Of a stretch of DNA of 51,230 nt, positions 1-8,652 are shown piece after piece; the stretch's first letter is position 1, and the number at the start of each line of letters is the position of its first letter. The stretch is taken from the NCBI RefSeq assembly GCF_000695795.1, contig NZ_JNCA01000034.1, positions 1 to 51,230 on the forward strand, written 5' to 3'. The notes below the pieces were generated by a model. It searched no databases. It saw only the letters and a list, made by a program, of their open reading frames with translations, and had not been told where the DNA came from. The DNA is from Flavobacterium seoulense. GTDB taxonomy: Bacteria; Bacteroidota; Bacteroidia; Flavobacteriales; Flavobacteriaceae. Position numbers and translations under genes: made by a program.

Positions 1-78
1 ATTTGCGAATTTGCGGTGAAATTTTACTAAACCAAGTTAGAAAACCCATGAGATAATTAGAAGTATTAATTATTGATA

Positions 79-113
79 TTTGTATTTTTTAAAAACCGAT
101 ATTTTTATATTTG
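79..113 (+). promoter_or_regulatory. Promoter of the FAD/Fe-S oxidoreductase gene
   Basis: TTTG at 79-82, a 23-base spacer and TAtaTTTG at 106-113 match the Bacteroidota sigma-A pattern. Transcription would start near 119-120. The last three bases of the -7 box form an in-frame TTG at 111, which cannot be a start codon if this promoter is used. This supports ATG 159 as the real start. Confidence 0.65.
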
Positions 114-158
114 TCAAAAAATACAATATTATTTCAGGATTTATTAATACAGCCTCGT

Positions 159-3086
159 ATGTCTAATACTCATTCACTAAAGCAATTATCTGATTCGTTA
201 GAAGGAACACTTTTATATGATAATCTTCATAAAACACTTTACGCTACAGATGCTTCTGCTTATAGAATTATTCCTTTGGCTGTGGCTTTGCCAAAATCAA
301 CGGAAGATATTGTAAAGTTGGTACAGTATGCTATTAAAAACAAAACTACATTAATCCCCAGAACGGCTGGAACTTCCTTAGCAGGGCAAACCATTGGTGA
401 CGGAATTGTGGTTGATGTCTCAAAACATTTTACTAAAATCCTTTCTTTTAATGCTATTGAGAAAACGGTTACGGTACAACCAGGTGTTATTCGGGATGAA
501 TTGAATTTGTATTTAAAACCACACGGAGTATTTTTTGGTCCAAATACTTCTACGTCTAATCGCTGTATGATAGGCGGAATGGTGGGGAATAATTCTTCGG
601 GAACCACTTCTATTCGTTATGGCGTAACCCGTGATAAAATTGTAGAAATAAAAACCGTTTTGGCCGATGGTTCGATAGCGGTTTTTAATACGATAACTTC
701 AGCTGAGTTTTTAGCAAAAACTAAAGGAGATTCTTTAGAGAGTGCTATTTACAGAAAGTTATATGAAGAATTATCGAATGAAGCCAACCAGCAGGAAATA
801 AAAAGCGAATTTCCAAAACCTGAAATCCATAGAAGAAACACCGGTTATGCTGTTGATGTTTTACTAAAATCAGATTTATTTGGTGGAACTGAAGGAACAA
901 TCAATGTGGGAAAATTGCTTTGCGGAAGTGAAGGAACTCTAGCGGTTACTACCGAAGTAACCTTAAAAGTAGATGATTTGTCGCCAACAAACAACATTAT
1001 GGTGGTGACTCACTTTGAGACCATTCAGGAGAGTTTAGAAGCAGTAATGATTGCAATGAAACATCATTTGTACACCTGCGAAATGATTGATGATACCATT
1101 TTGGACTGTACTAAAAATAATAAAGAGCAGAGTAAAAACCGCTTTTTTATTCAGGGTGAACCCAAAGCGATTATGATGTTTGAATTAGCTTCATATATCA
1201 ATATGGACGAGGCCGAAAAACAAGCAGATGCTTTGATAAAAGAATTAGAAGAGAACAATTTTGGTTATGCATCGGTAAAATTATATGGCGCTGATATTGA
1301 GAAAGTAAACGAATTGCGTAAAGCTGGTTTAGGACTTTTAGGAAGTATTGTGGGCGATGATAAAGCCGCCGATTCTATTGAAGATACGGCTGTAGAATTG
1401 AGTGATTTGCCTGCTTACATTGCCGATTTTTCGGCGATGATGCAGCGTCACGGACAGGAAGCCATTTATTATGCTCATGCCGGTGCGGGCGAATTGCACC
1501 TGCGTCCGGTGCTGAATTTAAAGACCAAAGAAGGTGTTTATCAGTTTAGAAATATCGCCACTGAAGTAGCAATTTTAGTGAAAAAATACCGTGGTTCGTT
1601 GAGTGGGGAACACGGTGACGGAATTGTAAGAGGAGAGTTTCTGCCTTTTATGATTGGTGAAAAGAATTATGAATTGCTTAAAAGACTAAAATTGGCTTTC
1701 GATCCACATTCGGTGTTGAATATGGGGAAAATTGTCAATGCCTTAAAAATGGATGAAAATTTCCGTTTTGAGACGGGTAGAGTAGAACCAGATATCCAAA
1801 CCATTCAGGATTTTTCAGATAGTTTAGGGATTTTAAGATTGGCTGAAAAATGTAATGGTTCAGGTGATTGTAGACGATTACCTTCGGCAGGAGGAACTTT
1901 GTGTCCGAGTTATCGCGCTACCCGAGATGAAAAGGATACGACGCGTGCCCGTGCCAATGCTTTGCGTGAATACTTAACGCATTCTGATAAAGAAAATAAA
2001 TTCAATCATAAGGAATTATATGAGGTTTTTGAATTGTGTGTAAGCTGCAAAGCCTGTGCCAGCGAATGCCCTTCAAATGTAGATGTGGCGACTTTGAAAA
2101 CCGAATTTTTGTACCAATATCAAAAAGCGAATGGTTTTTCGTTTCGAAATAAAATCTTTGCCAATAATGCTAAGATGAATAAGGTGGGAAGTTTTTTTCC
2201 GGCGTTGACTAATTTTGTTTCTAATCTTTCTTTTGTCAAAAAAGGAATGGGTGTAGCGCAGCAAAGAGAAGTTCCATTATTAGCCAAAACAACTTTTAGA
2301 AAATGGCTGGATAAAAATGGCAATGTCAATAGCAATAAAAGCAATGACAATAATAAAAATGGAAAAGTGGTTTTGTTTTGTGACGAATTCACGAATTATT
2401 ATGATGTTAATGTTGGAATTGATGCTTTTGAATTGCTTACAAAATTAGGCTACGAAGTGATTACTGTTGATCATGAAGAAAGCGGAAGAGCCTATCTCTC
2501 GAAAGGATTCCTCGAAGAAGCCAAAATGATTGCGATTAAAAATGTAGCAACGTTTGCACCAATAATTACAGACGATTGCCAGTTAATAGGAATTGAACCT
2601 TCGGCGATATTGACTTTTAGAGATGAGTATTTGCGTTTAGCAGAAAATAAAGAGGCAGCTCAACAATTAGCTAGAAATGTGCTAACGATTGAAGAGTTTT
2701 TTAAGAAAGAAATTGCCTTAGGAAAAATTCATGCGGGACAGTTTTCGACTGAGGAAAAACAGATTAAAATTCACGGACATTGCCACCAAAAATCCCTGAG
2801 TACTGTTGAAGCTACTTTTACAATGTTGAATGTGCCAAAAAATAACTCGGTTACTATTTATAACTCTGGTTGTTGCGGTATGGCGGGTTCTTTTGGTTAT
2901 GAAGAAGAGCATTATGATATCAGTATGAAAATGGGTGAAGATACCTTATTCCCAAAAATCAGAGCTACCGAAGAAAATGTAGCTATTTCAGCCGCAGGAA
3001 CTTCCTGCCGTCACCAAATTTATGATGGAACGAGCCGAAAAGCACAGCATCCTGTATCTATATTGAAAAGTTGTTTGATTAATTAA
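159..3086 (+). CDS. FAD-binding and (Fe-S)-binding oxidoreductase (D-lactate/2-hydroxyacid dehydrogenase type)
   Basis: This is a fused flavoprotein that probably oxidises a D-2-hydroxyacid such as D-lactate or D-2-hydroxyglutarate and passes electrons through Fe-S clusters toward the quinone pool. Seen in order (975 residues from ATG 159): a PCMH-type FAD-binding domain with the PRTAGTSLAGQ segment near residues 70-80, a FAD-oxidase C-terminal region containing GEHGDG, a ferredoxin-like part with CNGSGDC near 565 and CVSCKACASECP near 630-640, and two CCG-type segments (GHCHQKS near 873, GCCGMAG near 905). The frame stays open to a TTG at 111, but that codon lies in the -7 box and family members start near MSNTHSL, so ATG 159 is preferred. 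The fusion of GlcD-like and GlpC/GlcF-like halves is common in Bacteroidota. The substrate is not readable from sequence. Confidence 0.9.
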   Translation: MSNTHSLKQLSDSLEGTLLYDNLHKTLYATDASAYRIIPLAVALPKSTEDIVKLVQYAIKNKTTLIPRTAGTSLAGQTIGDGIVVDVSKHFTKILSFNAIEKTVTVQPGVIRDELNLYLKPHGVFFGPNTSTSNRCMIGGMVGNNSSGTTSIRYGVTRDKIVEIKTVLADGSIAVFNTITSAEFLAKTKGDSLESAIYRKLYEELSNEANQQEIKSEFPKPEIHRRNTGYAVDVLLKSDLFGGTEGTINVGKLLCGSEGTLAVTTEVTLKVDDLSPTNNIMVVTHFETIQESLEAVMIAMKHHLYTCEMIDDTILDCTKNNKEQSKNRFFIQGEPKAIMMFELASYINMDEAEKQADALIKELEENNFGYASVKLYGADIEKVNELRKAGLGLLGSIVGDDKAADSIEDTAVELSDLPAYIADFSAMMQRHGQEAIYYAHAGAGELHLRPVLNLKTKEGVYQFRNIATEVAILVKKYRGSLSGEHGDGIVRGEFLPFMIGEKNYELLKRLKLAFDPHSVLNMGKIVNALKMDENFRFETGRVEPDIQTIQDFSDSLGILRLAEKCNGSGDCRRLPSAGGTLCPSYRATRDEKDTTRARANALREYLTHSDKENKFNHKELYEVFELCVSCKACASECPSNVDVATLKTEFLYQYQKANGFSFRNKIFANNAKMNKVGSFFPALTNFVSNLSFVKKGMGVAQQREVPLLAKTTFRKWLDKNGNVNSNKSNDNNKNGKVVLFCDEFTNYYDVNVGIDAFELLTKLGYEVITVDHEESGRAYLSKGFLEEAKMIAIKNVATFAPIITDDCQLIGIEPSAILTFRDEYLRLAENKEAAQQLARNVLTIEEFFKKEIALGKIHAGQFSTEEKQIKIHGHCHQKSLSTVEATFTMLNVPKNNSVTIYNSGCCGMAGSFGYEEEHYDISMKMGEDTLFPKIRATEENVAISAAGTSCRHQIYDGTSRKAQHPVSILKSCLIN

Positions 3087-3122
3087 AATGCAATTGTAAT
3101 AACAATTTCAAAAATCAATAGT

Positions 3123-3163
3123 AAAAGAGCTATTCTTCTTAAATGGAGTTTAGTTCTTTTTTT
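3123..3163 (+). terminator. Intrinsic terminator after the FAD/Fe-S gene
   Basis: The arms aaaagagcta (3123-3132) and tagttctttt (3151-3160) pair over 10 bp with one G-U pair and an 18-base loop, and run into seven T residues (3157-3163). It lies 37 bases after the stop codon. Confidence 0.6.
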
Positions 3164-3201
3164 GTAAGCTATTATAACAAAAATAAACTTAAACCCAACT
3201 A

Positions 3202-3222
3202 GCGTGAGCATCTTGCTCGTGC
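3202..3222. repeat. REP-like hairpin
   Basis: The sequence gcgtgagca-tct-tgctcgtgc folds as a 9-bp stem (two G-U pairs) around a 3-base loop. It is clearly more GC-rich than the surrounding gap. Hairpins of this kind are often dispersed extragenic repeats, but only one copy was seen here, so calling it a repeat is inference. Confidence 0.35.
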
Positions 3223-3474
3223 CTATGGCGATGTGAAAAAGTCCATAATGATGAAGTATAGTGTGTGTAATTTTTACACAATTTGAGAAAGGATTATACA
3301 CTTAAAAAACAGTTCTTTTTGTTAATCCCTTAGTTATCAGTGTTAGCTTAAAATGGTATAAGACTTGTTATTGAGCCTATGTGAAGTTTTTTCTCGGTTG
3401 AGTTTTTCAAAAACTAAGACCGTAGATAAAAATAAAATATAAGCCTTTAGATAAAATCAATAATAAGTCCAACA
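3223..3474. other. Intergenic gap before the glycosyltransferase, nothing identified
   Basis: The 388-base gap between the FAD/Fe-S gene and the glycosyltransferase holds the terminator and the REP-like hairpin. In the remaining part I see no good TTTG/TAnnTTTG promoter pair and no convincing small ORF. The promoter of the downstream gene must lie here, but I cannot place it. Confidence 0.5.
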
Positions 3475-4923
3475 ATGAAAAGCGAAACAATAACTTCAGA
3501 ACAATTTTTTTCTTCAACCGAAAATAATACTGCAGCTGTAACTCCAAATAATTCTATATTTAATTTTCAGCAAAAATCAACTACTAAAAATAGTATTATC
3601 AAAGCAAGTCCTTTGGGTTTAGCCATATTGATTGGTACTTTTATAGCAATGATTTTAGGAGCACTTTCAATGTATTTATTACAGCCTGATTTCGATCAGT
3701 TTCATACTAACAGAATCAATTCTGGTTGGGGATTTTATTTTTTGATTCTTACAGTGGGTTTATTCTTTTTTCAGGCGGCTGTGTTTTTATACAATGTCTA
3801 TCTTTATCTTAGATACAAACCTATAGAATCTGTTTCGGATGATTTGTTGCCAACAGTTACCGTAATTGTTCCTGCTTACAACGAGAGCAAACAGGTTTGG
3901 GACACTTTAATGAGTCTGGCAGAAAGTGATTTTCCGGCACACAAAATGGAGTTGTTAGCGGTTGATGACGGAAGTAAAGATGATACCTGGTACTGGATGC
4001 AGGAGGCAAAAAATAAGTTAGGCGATCGTTTGACAATTTTTAAGCAGCCGGAAAACAAAGGAAAGCGTCACGCACTTTACCGTGGATTCAAATTAGGAAC
4101 AGGTGAAGTTTTCGTTACAGTTGATAGCGATTCGATAGTAAAAAAAGATACTTTACGGAACTTAGTTAGTCCATTTGTTGTTGATAAAAATTGTGGTGCT
4201 GTTGCAGGAAATGTCCAGGTTTTGAATAATTCGAAAGCAATAATTCCTAAAATGCTGAATGTGAGTTTTGTAATGAGTTTTGAGTTCATGCGTTCGGTAG
4301 AAAGCAGATTAGGATCTGTGTTGTGTACTCCCGGAGCCGCAGCGGCTTATAGTAAAACGGCAGTTTTTGGTTGTTTAGAAGATTGGATTAACCAAACCTT
4401 TATGGGTGAACCATCTGATATTGGCGAAGACCGAGCGATGACGAATATGATTTTAAAACAAGGGCATCATGTTTTGTTTCAAAGAAATGCTGTTGTATTG
4501 ACGAATGTTCCTGAAGAGTATAGAGGTTTGTATAAAATGTTCATACGATGGGGTAGAAGCAATGTGCGTGAAAACATTATGATGGCACAATATGTATTTA
4601 AAAATTTTAGAGAAGGATCAAAATTTGGAGCAAGATTGTTGTTTTTAAATCAGTCATTCCGATTGATTATGACCTATCCATTTATGTTGTTTATGTTTTT
4701 TCTAATCATCAATTATCCGTTATTATTTCTAAGTTCGACCTTATTGGGAATCTTAATTTTATCTAGTTTTCCTGTTTTGTTTTACGGAAAAAGATACAAT
4801 TGGTCAGAATCATTTTGGGCTTATTCTTATAGTATATTTTATACATTTGGTTTGTTTTGGATTGCTCCTTACGCCATAGCTACAGCTAATAAAAGAGGCT
4901 GGCTAACCCGTGGATTGTCATAA
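3475..4923 (+). CDS. Membrane glycosyltransferase family 2 (hyaluronan/PNAG-synthase type)
   Basis: A processive-type polysaccharide synthase at the inner membrane, 482 residues. Seen: a cytosolic N-terminus, two membrane segments near residues 45-70 and 85-110, and a GT-A domain beginning TVIVPAYNE near 127. Nucleotide-sugar motifs follow (VDDGSKDDT and VTVDSDS), then GEDR as the acceptor/base motif and FIRWGRS, which corresponds to the Q/RxxRW product-binding motif. Three or four membrane segments follow. Family knowledge: this arrangement fits NodC, HasA, PgaC and cellulose-synthase relatives, which polymerise a beta-linked sugar while extruding it. No deacetylase, PilZ, c-di-GMP or export gene is adjacent, so substrate and product cannot be assigned. 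It stands alone with its own terminator. Confidence 0.85.
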   Translation: MKSETITSEQFFSSTENNTAAVTPNNSIFNFQQKSTTKNSIIKASPLGLAILIGTFIAMILGALSMYLLQPDFDQFHTNRINSGWGFYFLILTVGLFFFQAAVFLYNVYLYLRYKPIESVSDDLLPTVTVIVPAYNESKQVWDTLMSLAESDFPAHKMELLAVDDGSKDDTWYWMQEAKNKLGDRLTIFKQPENKGKRHALYRGFKLGTGEVFVTVDSDSIVKKDTLRNLVSPFVVDKNCGAVAGNVQVLNNSKAIIPKMLNVSFVMSFEFMRSVESRLGSVLCTPGAAAAYSKTAVFGCLEDWINQTFMGEPSDIGEDRAMTNMILKQGHHVLFQRNAVVLTNVPEEYRGLYKMFIRWGRSNVRENIMMAQYVFKNFREGSKFGARLLFLNQSFRLIMTYPFMLFMFFLIINYPLLFLSSTLLGILILSSFPVLFYGKRYNWSESFWAYSYSIFYTFGLFWIAPYAIATANKRGWLTRGLS

Positions 4924-4941
4924 TTAGAATTGAGTTTTTAT

Positions 4942-4987
4942 AAAAAAAAGTGCTAAACATAGGATTATCTTAGTTTGGTGCTTTTTT
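4942..4987 (+). terminator. Intrinsic terminator after the glycosyltransferase
   Basis: The arms aagtgctaaac (4948-4958) and gtttggtgctt (4973-4983) pair over 11 bp including G-U pairs. They are flanked by an A run upstream and T6 (4982-4987) downstream, and lie 25 bases after the stop. Confidence 0.65.
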
Positions 4988-5060
4988 GTTTGGACTAAAA
5001 TGAAATCAAAAACCTAAACAAGGATTACAAAAACCTAACAAAATATCTTATTTTTTAAAC

Positions 5061-5089
5061 TTTAAACAAAATAGAATTCCCTATTTTTG
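5061..5089 (+). promoter_or_regulatory. Promoter of lpdA
   Basis: TTTA (5061-5064), 17 bases, then TAttTTTG (5082-5089) match the Bacteroidota -33/-7 pattern with one mismatch in the -33 box. The predicted start near 5096 leaves a leader of about 30 bases. Confidence 0.6.
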
Positions 5090-5127
5090 CTTTTCGACAA
5101 TTTAAAAAATAATAAAATCAATATACT

Positions 5128-6531
5128 ATGAATTCATTTGACGTAGTCGTTATAGGTTCTGGACCTGGAGGATATGTATCAGCGATTCGTTGTGCGCAAC
5201 TAGGCTTCAAAACAGCTATTATCGAAAAATATTCCACTCTTGGAGGAACTTGTCTTAATGTAGGATGTATTCCTTCAAAAGCTTTGTTATCATCTTCACA
5301 TCATTATGCTGAAATTGCTCACTTTGCTGATCACGGAATCGAAGTTTGTGGAGAAGTAAAAGTTAATTTAGAGAAAATGATTGCTCGCAAAACAGCGGTT
5401 GTAGATCAAACTTCTGGTGGAATCAACTACTTGATGGATAAAAATAAGATTACTGTTTTTAATGGTTTAGGTTCTTTTGTTGATGCTACGCATGTTGCTA
5501 TTGCAAAAGCAGATGGAACTTCTGAAACTATTGAAGCAAAACATACAATTATTGCAACAGGTTCTAAGCCATCTTCTTTACCGTTTATCAAAATTGATAA
5601 AGAAAGAATCATCACTTCAACTGAAGCTTTAAGTTTGACTGAAGTGCCTAAACACCTTGTAATCATTGGTGGTGGTGTTATTGGTATCGAATTAGGACAA
5701 GTTTACTTGCGTCTTGGAGCTCAGGTTTCGGTAGTAGAATTCATGGACAGAATTATTCCTGGAATGGATGGTGCTTTGTCTAAAGAATTGACTAAAGTCT
5801 TGAAAAAGCAAGGAATGAAATTCTATACTTCTCACAAAGTACAATCAGTAGAAAGAGCTGGTGATGTAGTTACTGTGAAAGCTGAAAATGCAAAAGGAGA
5901 AGTAATTACTCTTGAAGGAGATTATTCATTAGTTTCTGTAGGTCGTCGTCCTTATACTGACGGATTGAACGCAGAAGCTGCCGGAGTAAAAATCTCTGAA
6001 AGAGGACAGGTTGAAGTAAACGATCATTTACAAACTTCGGCTTCTAATATTTATGCTATTGGTGATGTGGTTCGTGGTGCGATGTTAGCGCATAAAGCAG
6101 AAGAAGAAGGAACAATGGTTGCTGAAATTTTAGCAGGTCAAAAACCACATATCGATTATAACTTAATTCCTGGAGTAGTTTACACTTGGCCGGAAGTTGC
6201 AGCTGTTGGACAAACAGAAGAGCAATTAAAAGCGGCAGGAGTTGCTTACAAATCAGGAAGTTTTCCATTTAAAGCTTTAGGGCGTGCAAGAGCAAGTGCT
6301 GATTTAGATGGATTTGTAAAAATCTTAGCTGATGCAACAACTGATGAAGTTTTAGGAGTTCACATGATTGGTGCAAGAACAGCTGATTTAATTGCAGAAG
6401 CTGTTGTAGCAATGGAATACAAAGCTTCGGCTGAAGATATTTCAAGAATGTCTCATGCGCATCCTACATTTGCAGAAGCAGTAAAAGAAGCAGCATTAGC
6501 GGCAACTGAAAACAGAGCAATACACGTTTAA
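5128..6531 (+). CDS. lpdA: Dihydrolipoyl dehydrogenase (E3)
   Basis: This enzyme reoxidises the dihydrolipoamide of 2-oxoacid dehydrogenase complexes and the glycine cleavage system, with FAD and NAD+. Seen (467 residues, normal family length): an N-terminal FAD fold with GSGPGGY near residues 11-17, the redox-active disulfide in GGTCLNVGCIPSK near 39-51, a second nucleotide fold with GGGVIGIELG near 182-191, an AIGDV FAD-contact motif near 311, and the C-terminal dimer-interface HAHPTFAE bearing the catalytic His-Glu pair. It is monocistronic, with its own promoter and a shared terminator. No E1 or E2 genes are next to it, so it probably serves several complexes. Confidence 0.96.
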   Translation: MNSFDVVVIGSGPGGYVSAIRCAQLGFKTAIIEKYSTLGGTCLNVGCIPSKALLSSSHHYAEIAHFADHGIEVCGEVKVNLEKMIARKTAVVDQTSGGINYLMDKNKITVFNGLGSFVDATHVAIAKADGTSETIEAKHTIIATGSKPSSLPFIKIDKERIITSTEALSLTEVPKHLVIIGGGVIGIELGQVYLRLGAQVSVVEFMDRIIPGMDGALSKELTKVLKKQGMKFYTSHKVQSVERAGDVVTVKAENAKGEVITLEGDYSLVSVGRRPYTDGLNAEAAGVKISERGQVEVNDHLQTSASNIYAIGDVVRGAMLAHKAEEEGTMVAEILAGQKPHIDYNLIPGVVYTWPEVAAVGQTEEQLKAAGVAYKSGSFPFKALGRARASADLDGFVKILADATTDEVLGVHMIGARTADLIAEAVVAMEYKASAEDISRMSHAHPTFAEAVKEAALAATENRAIHV

Positions 6532-6551
6532 AACTCACTATTTTTATTATA

Positions 6552-6596
6552 AAAAGAAACCCATCCTAACACTATCAGGACGGGTTTCTTTGTTTT
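6552..6596. terminator. Bidirectional terminator between lpdA and the DoxX-like gene
   Basis: The arms aagaaacccatcct (6554-6567) and aggacgggtttctt (6577-6590) form a 14-bp stem with one mismatch. There are A residues before it and a T-rich tract after it, so it can serve both convergent genes. Confidence 0.75.
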
Positions 6597-6601
6597 ATTT
6601 C

Positions 6602-6982
6602 TTAACCATTCATTTTAAATAATCCTTTGTAATTTTTCCAATGGCTGTAAATAAGGAAAATGTTGCCTAGAAACACAGCAATGGCAATAGGCAGATTATC
6701 AGGAGTTAAAAAATAATTTATCAGTAGAATATTGATGATTACAGGAAAAATAACAATATTAGCTAAGGTGGTAAATTTTCCGGAAATAAAAGATAATCCA
6801 CATAAAAATTCGATTGTTTTTGCTAATGGAATTAAATAAGTTGAAGCAACTAAACCAACCTGAAAGGCTTTGAAATCTCCGGTAGTTGCTGGTTCAGGAT
6901 TAAGGTGTAAAAAATAACTAACAGAAGTACAAAGAAATAAAGCTCCCATTAATGTACGGACAACAAGAATTGCGATTTTCAT
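6602..6982 (-). CDS. DoxX-like small integral membrane protein
   Basis: A 126-residue inner-membrane protein with four hydrophobic segments (roughly residues 3-20, 47-66, 72-90 and 97-113) and a basic C-terminal tail (HWKNYKGLF). Length and layout match the DoxX/DoxD-like superfamily, whose members are usually tied loosely to thiol or redox stress, although a function for this copy is not known. It is transcribed toward lpdA and shares its terminator. No partner gene is adjacent on the same strand. Confidence 0.7.
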   Translation of the reverse strand: MKIAILVVRTLMGALFLCTSVSYFLHLNPEPATTGDFKAFQVGLVASTYLIPLAKTIEFLCGLSFISGKFTTLANIVIFPVIINILLINYFLTPDNLPIAIAVFLGNIFLIYSHWKNYKGLFKMNG

Positions 6983-7348
6983 GATATAATAGGTTTATTG
7001 GTTAACAAATCAAAAAATTCTGTAGCGGTCGCACTTTCATTCTTAATATAAATTCTCCCTTGATAACCGTTTCAATCAGAAAAAAAACTAGCCTTTATGA
7101 AAAAATCAACTATTTTACGCTGTATTCTATAGTAAATTTACAAAAAAGTAAACTTATTTTTCTTATTTTATCAAATTATTATTTGCTTAAATGTTAATTT
7201 AATAATCAATTTATTGTTCGTTAAGAAAAAACAAGAAGATTTTGTTGATTTTTTTAATGAATTTTTAAAACTACTTAAGTAGAATTCCTTTTAGTCGATG
7301 AAAAATAAGTCGTCTATTTATCGTAATTTTACTTTTTAAAATTTTACT
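6983..7348. other. Divergent intergenic region, DoxX-like gene to pabB
   Basis: This 366-base, very AT-rich gap must hold the promoters of two divergent genes. I see a perfect GTAAATTTAC palindrome (7132-7141) followed at once by another GTAAAC, and a TAatTTTA stretch at 7324-7331 that weakly resembles a -7 box for pabB. No small ORF or RNA gene was recognised. Confidence 0.4.
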
Positions 7349-8635
7349 TTGAGAACATCCTTTTTACAAGATATAACGCATTTAGCTGATTTCAAGAAAA
7401 AGCTTTTATTGTGGTCGCAACAGTTTCGTGAAGTGACTTTTATGGATAGCAATGACTACCAGCAAGAGTATTCAAATTACGACTGGATTCTGGCTGTTGA
7501 TGCTTTTACTTCTATAAAAACCGATTATTTTAATGCTTTTGAAGATTTAAAACAATATCAGCAAACAAGCAGAGATTGGATTTTTGGCTATTTGTCTTAT
7601 GATTTAAAAAATGATACCGAAAATTTAACTTCAAATAATTTTGATGGTTTAGAATTTCCGGATTTATTTTTCTTCCAACCAAAAAAACTTTTTTTAGCCA
7701 AAGGAAATCAACTCGAAATTAGGTATTTGCATTGTTGTGATGATGAGTTTGAAGATGATTGGAACGAAATTGAATCAATTTTTACGGATGCTGAAAGTTT
7801 GATTCCTAATGTAGTAATTCAACAACGAATTTCAGCCGAAGCCTATCAGGAAAAAGTATCAAAAATGTTAGAACATATTCATCATGGCGATTTATATGAA
7901 GCTAATTTTTGTATGGAATTCTATGCCGAAAATACGCAAATTGATCCTTTGACTACTTTCTTGAAGCTGAATGAAATTTCGAAACCACCTTTTGCAGTAT
8001 TTTTTAAAAATCACAAGCAATTTTTACTGTCAGCTTCTCCTGAACGTTATTTGAAAAAAGAAGGTGATTTGTTGATTTCTCAACCAATAAAGGGAACAGC
8101 CAAGCGTTTTTCAGATCCAATTGAAGACGAAGCATCCAAAAATAAACTGGCAACAGATGCTAAAGAACGTGCCGAAAATATCATGATTACTGATTTAGTT
8201 CGTAATGATTTATCGCATACCGCACAAAAAAGTTCAGTACAGGTAACGGAATTATGTGGCATTTATTCGTTTTTGCAAGTACACCAAATGATTTCGACAA
8301 TTACTTCAAAACTGGATCCGCAATATTCAGCAGTTGAGGCTTTAAAGACTACATTTCCGATGGGAAGTATGACCGGTGCTCCTAAGATTTCGACAATGAA
8401 AATTATTGAAGAACTGGAAGAAACCAAAAGAGGTTTATATAGCGGAGCCGTAGGTTATTTTACTCCCGAAGGCGATTTTGATTTTAATGTTGTCATTCGA
8501 AGTATATTATACAATCAGCAAAATCAGTATTTGTCATTTTCAGTAGGAAGTGCCATAACTTCGCTTTCAGTTCCTGAAAATGAATATCAGGAATGTTTGC
8601 TGAAAGCCAAAGCCATGTTTGAAGTTTTGCAATAA
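7349..8635 (+). CDS. pabB: Aminodeoxychorismate synthase component I
   Basis: Converts chorismate (with ammonia from a PabA/TrpG glutaminase) to 4-amino-4-deoxychorismate, a precursor of folate. Seen: a chorismate-binding domain over the C-terminal 260 residues with PIKGTAKR near residue 246, where the Lys is the nucleophile that separates PabB from TrpE (PIAGT). Also seen are NIMITDLVRNDL, FPMGSMTGAPK and the closing GSAITSLS stretch. Length 428 is slightly short, as is usual in flavobacteria. The start is TTG at 7349. The next ATG (7442) would remove conserved N-terminal residues, so TTG is accepted. No glutaminase gene is adjacent. tilS follows 17 bases downstream, so the two are probably one operon with dsbD. 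Confidence 0.88.
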   Translation: MRTSFLQDITHLADFKKKLLLWSQQFREVTFMDSNDYQQEYSNYDWILAVDAFTSIKTDYFNAFEDLKQYQQTSRDWIFGYLSYDLKNDTENLTSNNFDGLEFPDLFFFQPKKLFLAKGNQLEIRYLHCCDDEFEDDWNEIESIFTDAESLIPNVVIQQRISAEAYQEKVSKMLEHIHHGDLYEANFCMEFYAENTQIDPLTTFLKLNEISKPPFAVFFKNHKQFLLSASPERYLKKEGDLLISQPIKGTAKRFSDPIEDEASKNKLATDAKERAENIMITDLVRNDLSHTAQKSSVQVTELCGIYSFLQVHQMISTITSKLDPQYSAVEALKTTFPMGSMTGAPKISTMKIIEELEETKRGLYSGAVGYFTPEGDFDFNVVIRSILYNQQNQYLSFSVGSAITSLSVPENEYQECLLKAKAMFEVLQ

Positions 8636-8652
8636 TTTCTAAATTAAAATCT

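Noticed and set aside
111..158. Possible N-terminal extension of the FAD/Fe-S protein from TTG 111
   Set aside because: The TTG is the end of a full -7 promoter box, and the family N-terminus fits ATG 159.
260..607. 115-residue minus-strand frame inside the FAD/Fe-S gene
   Set aside because: Shadow of a conserved coding region on the other strand. No recognisable protein features.
2073..2392. Two minus-strand frames (63 and 90 residues) with leucine-rich runs
   Set aside because: The leucine run is an artefact of Asn/Lys-rich codons on the coding strand. They lie fully inside the FAD/Fe-S gene.
3083..3301. 72-residue hydrophobic minus-strand frame in the gap after the FAD/Fe-S gene
   Set aside because: It overlaps the intrinsic terminator and the REP-like hairpin, and has low-complexity composition.
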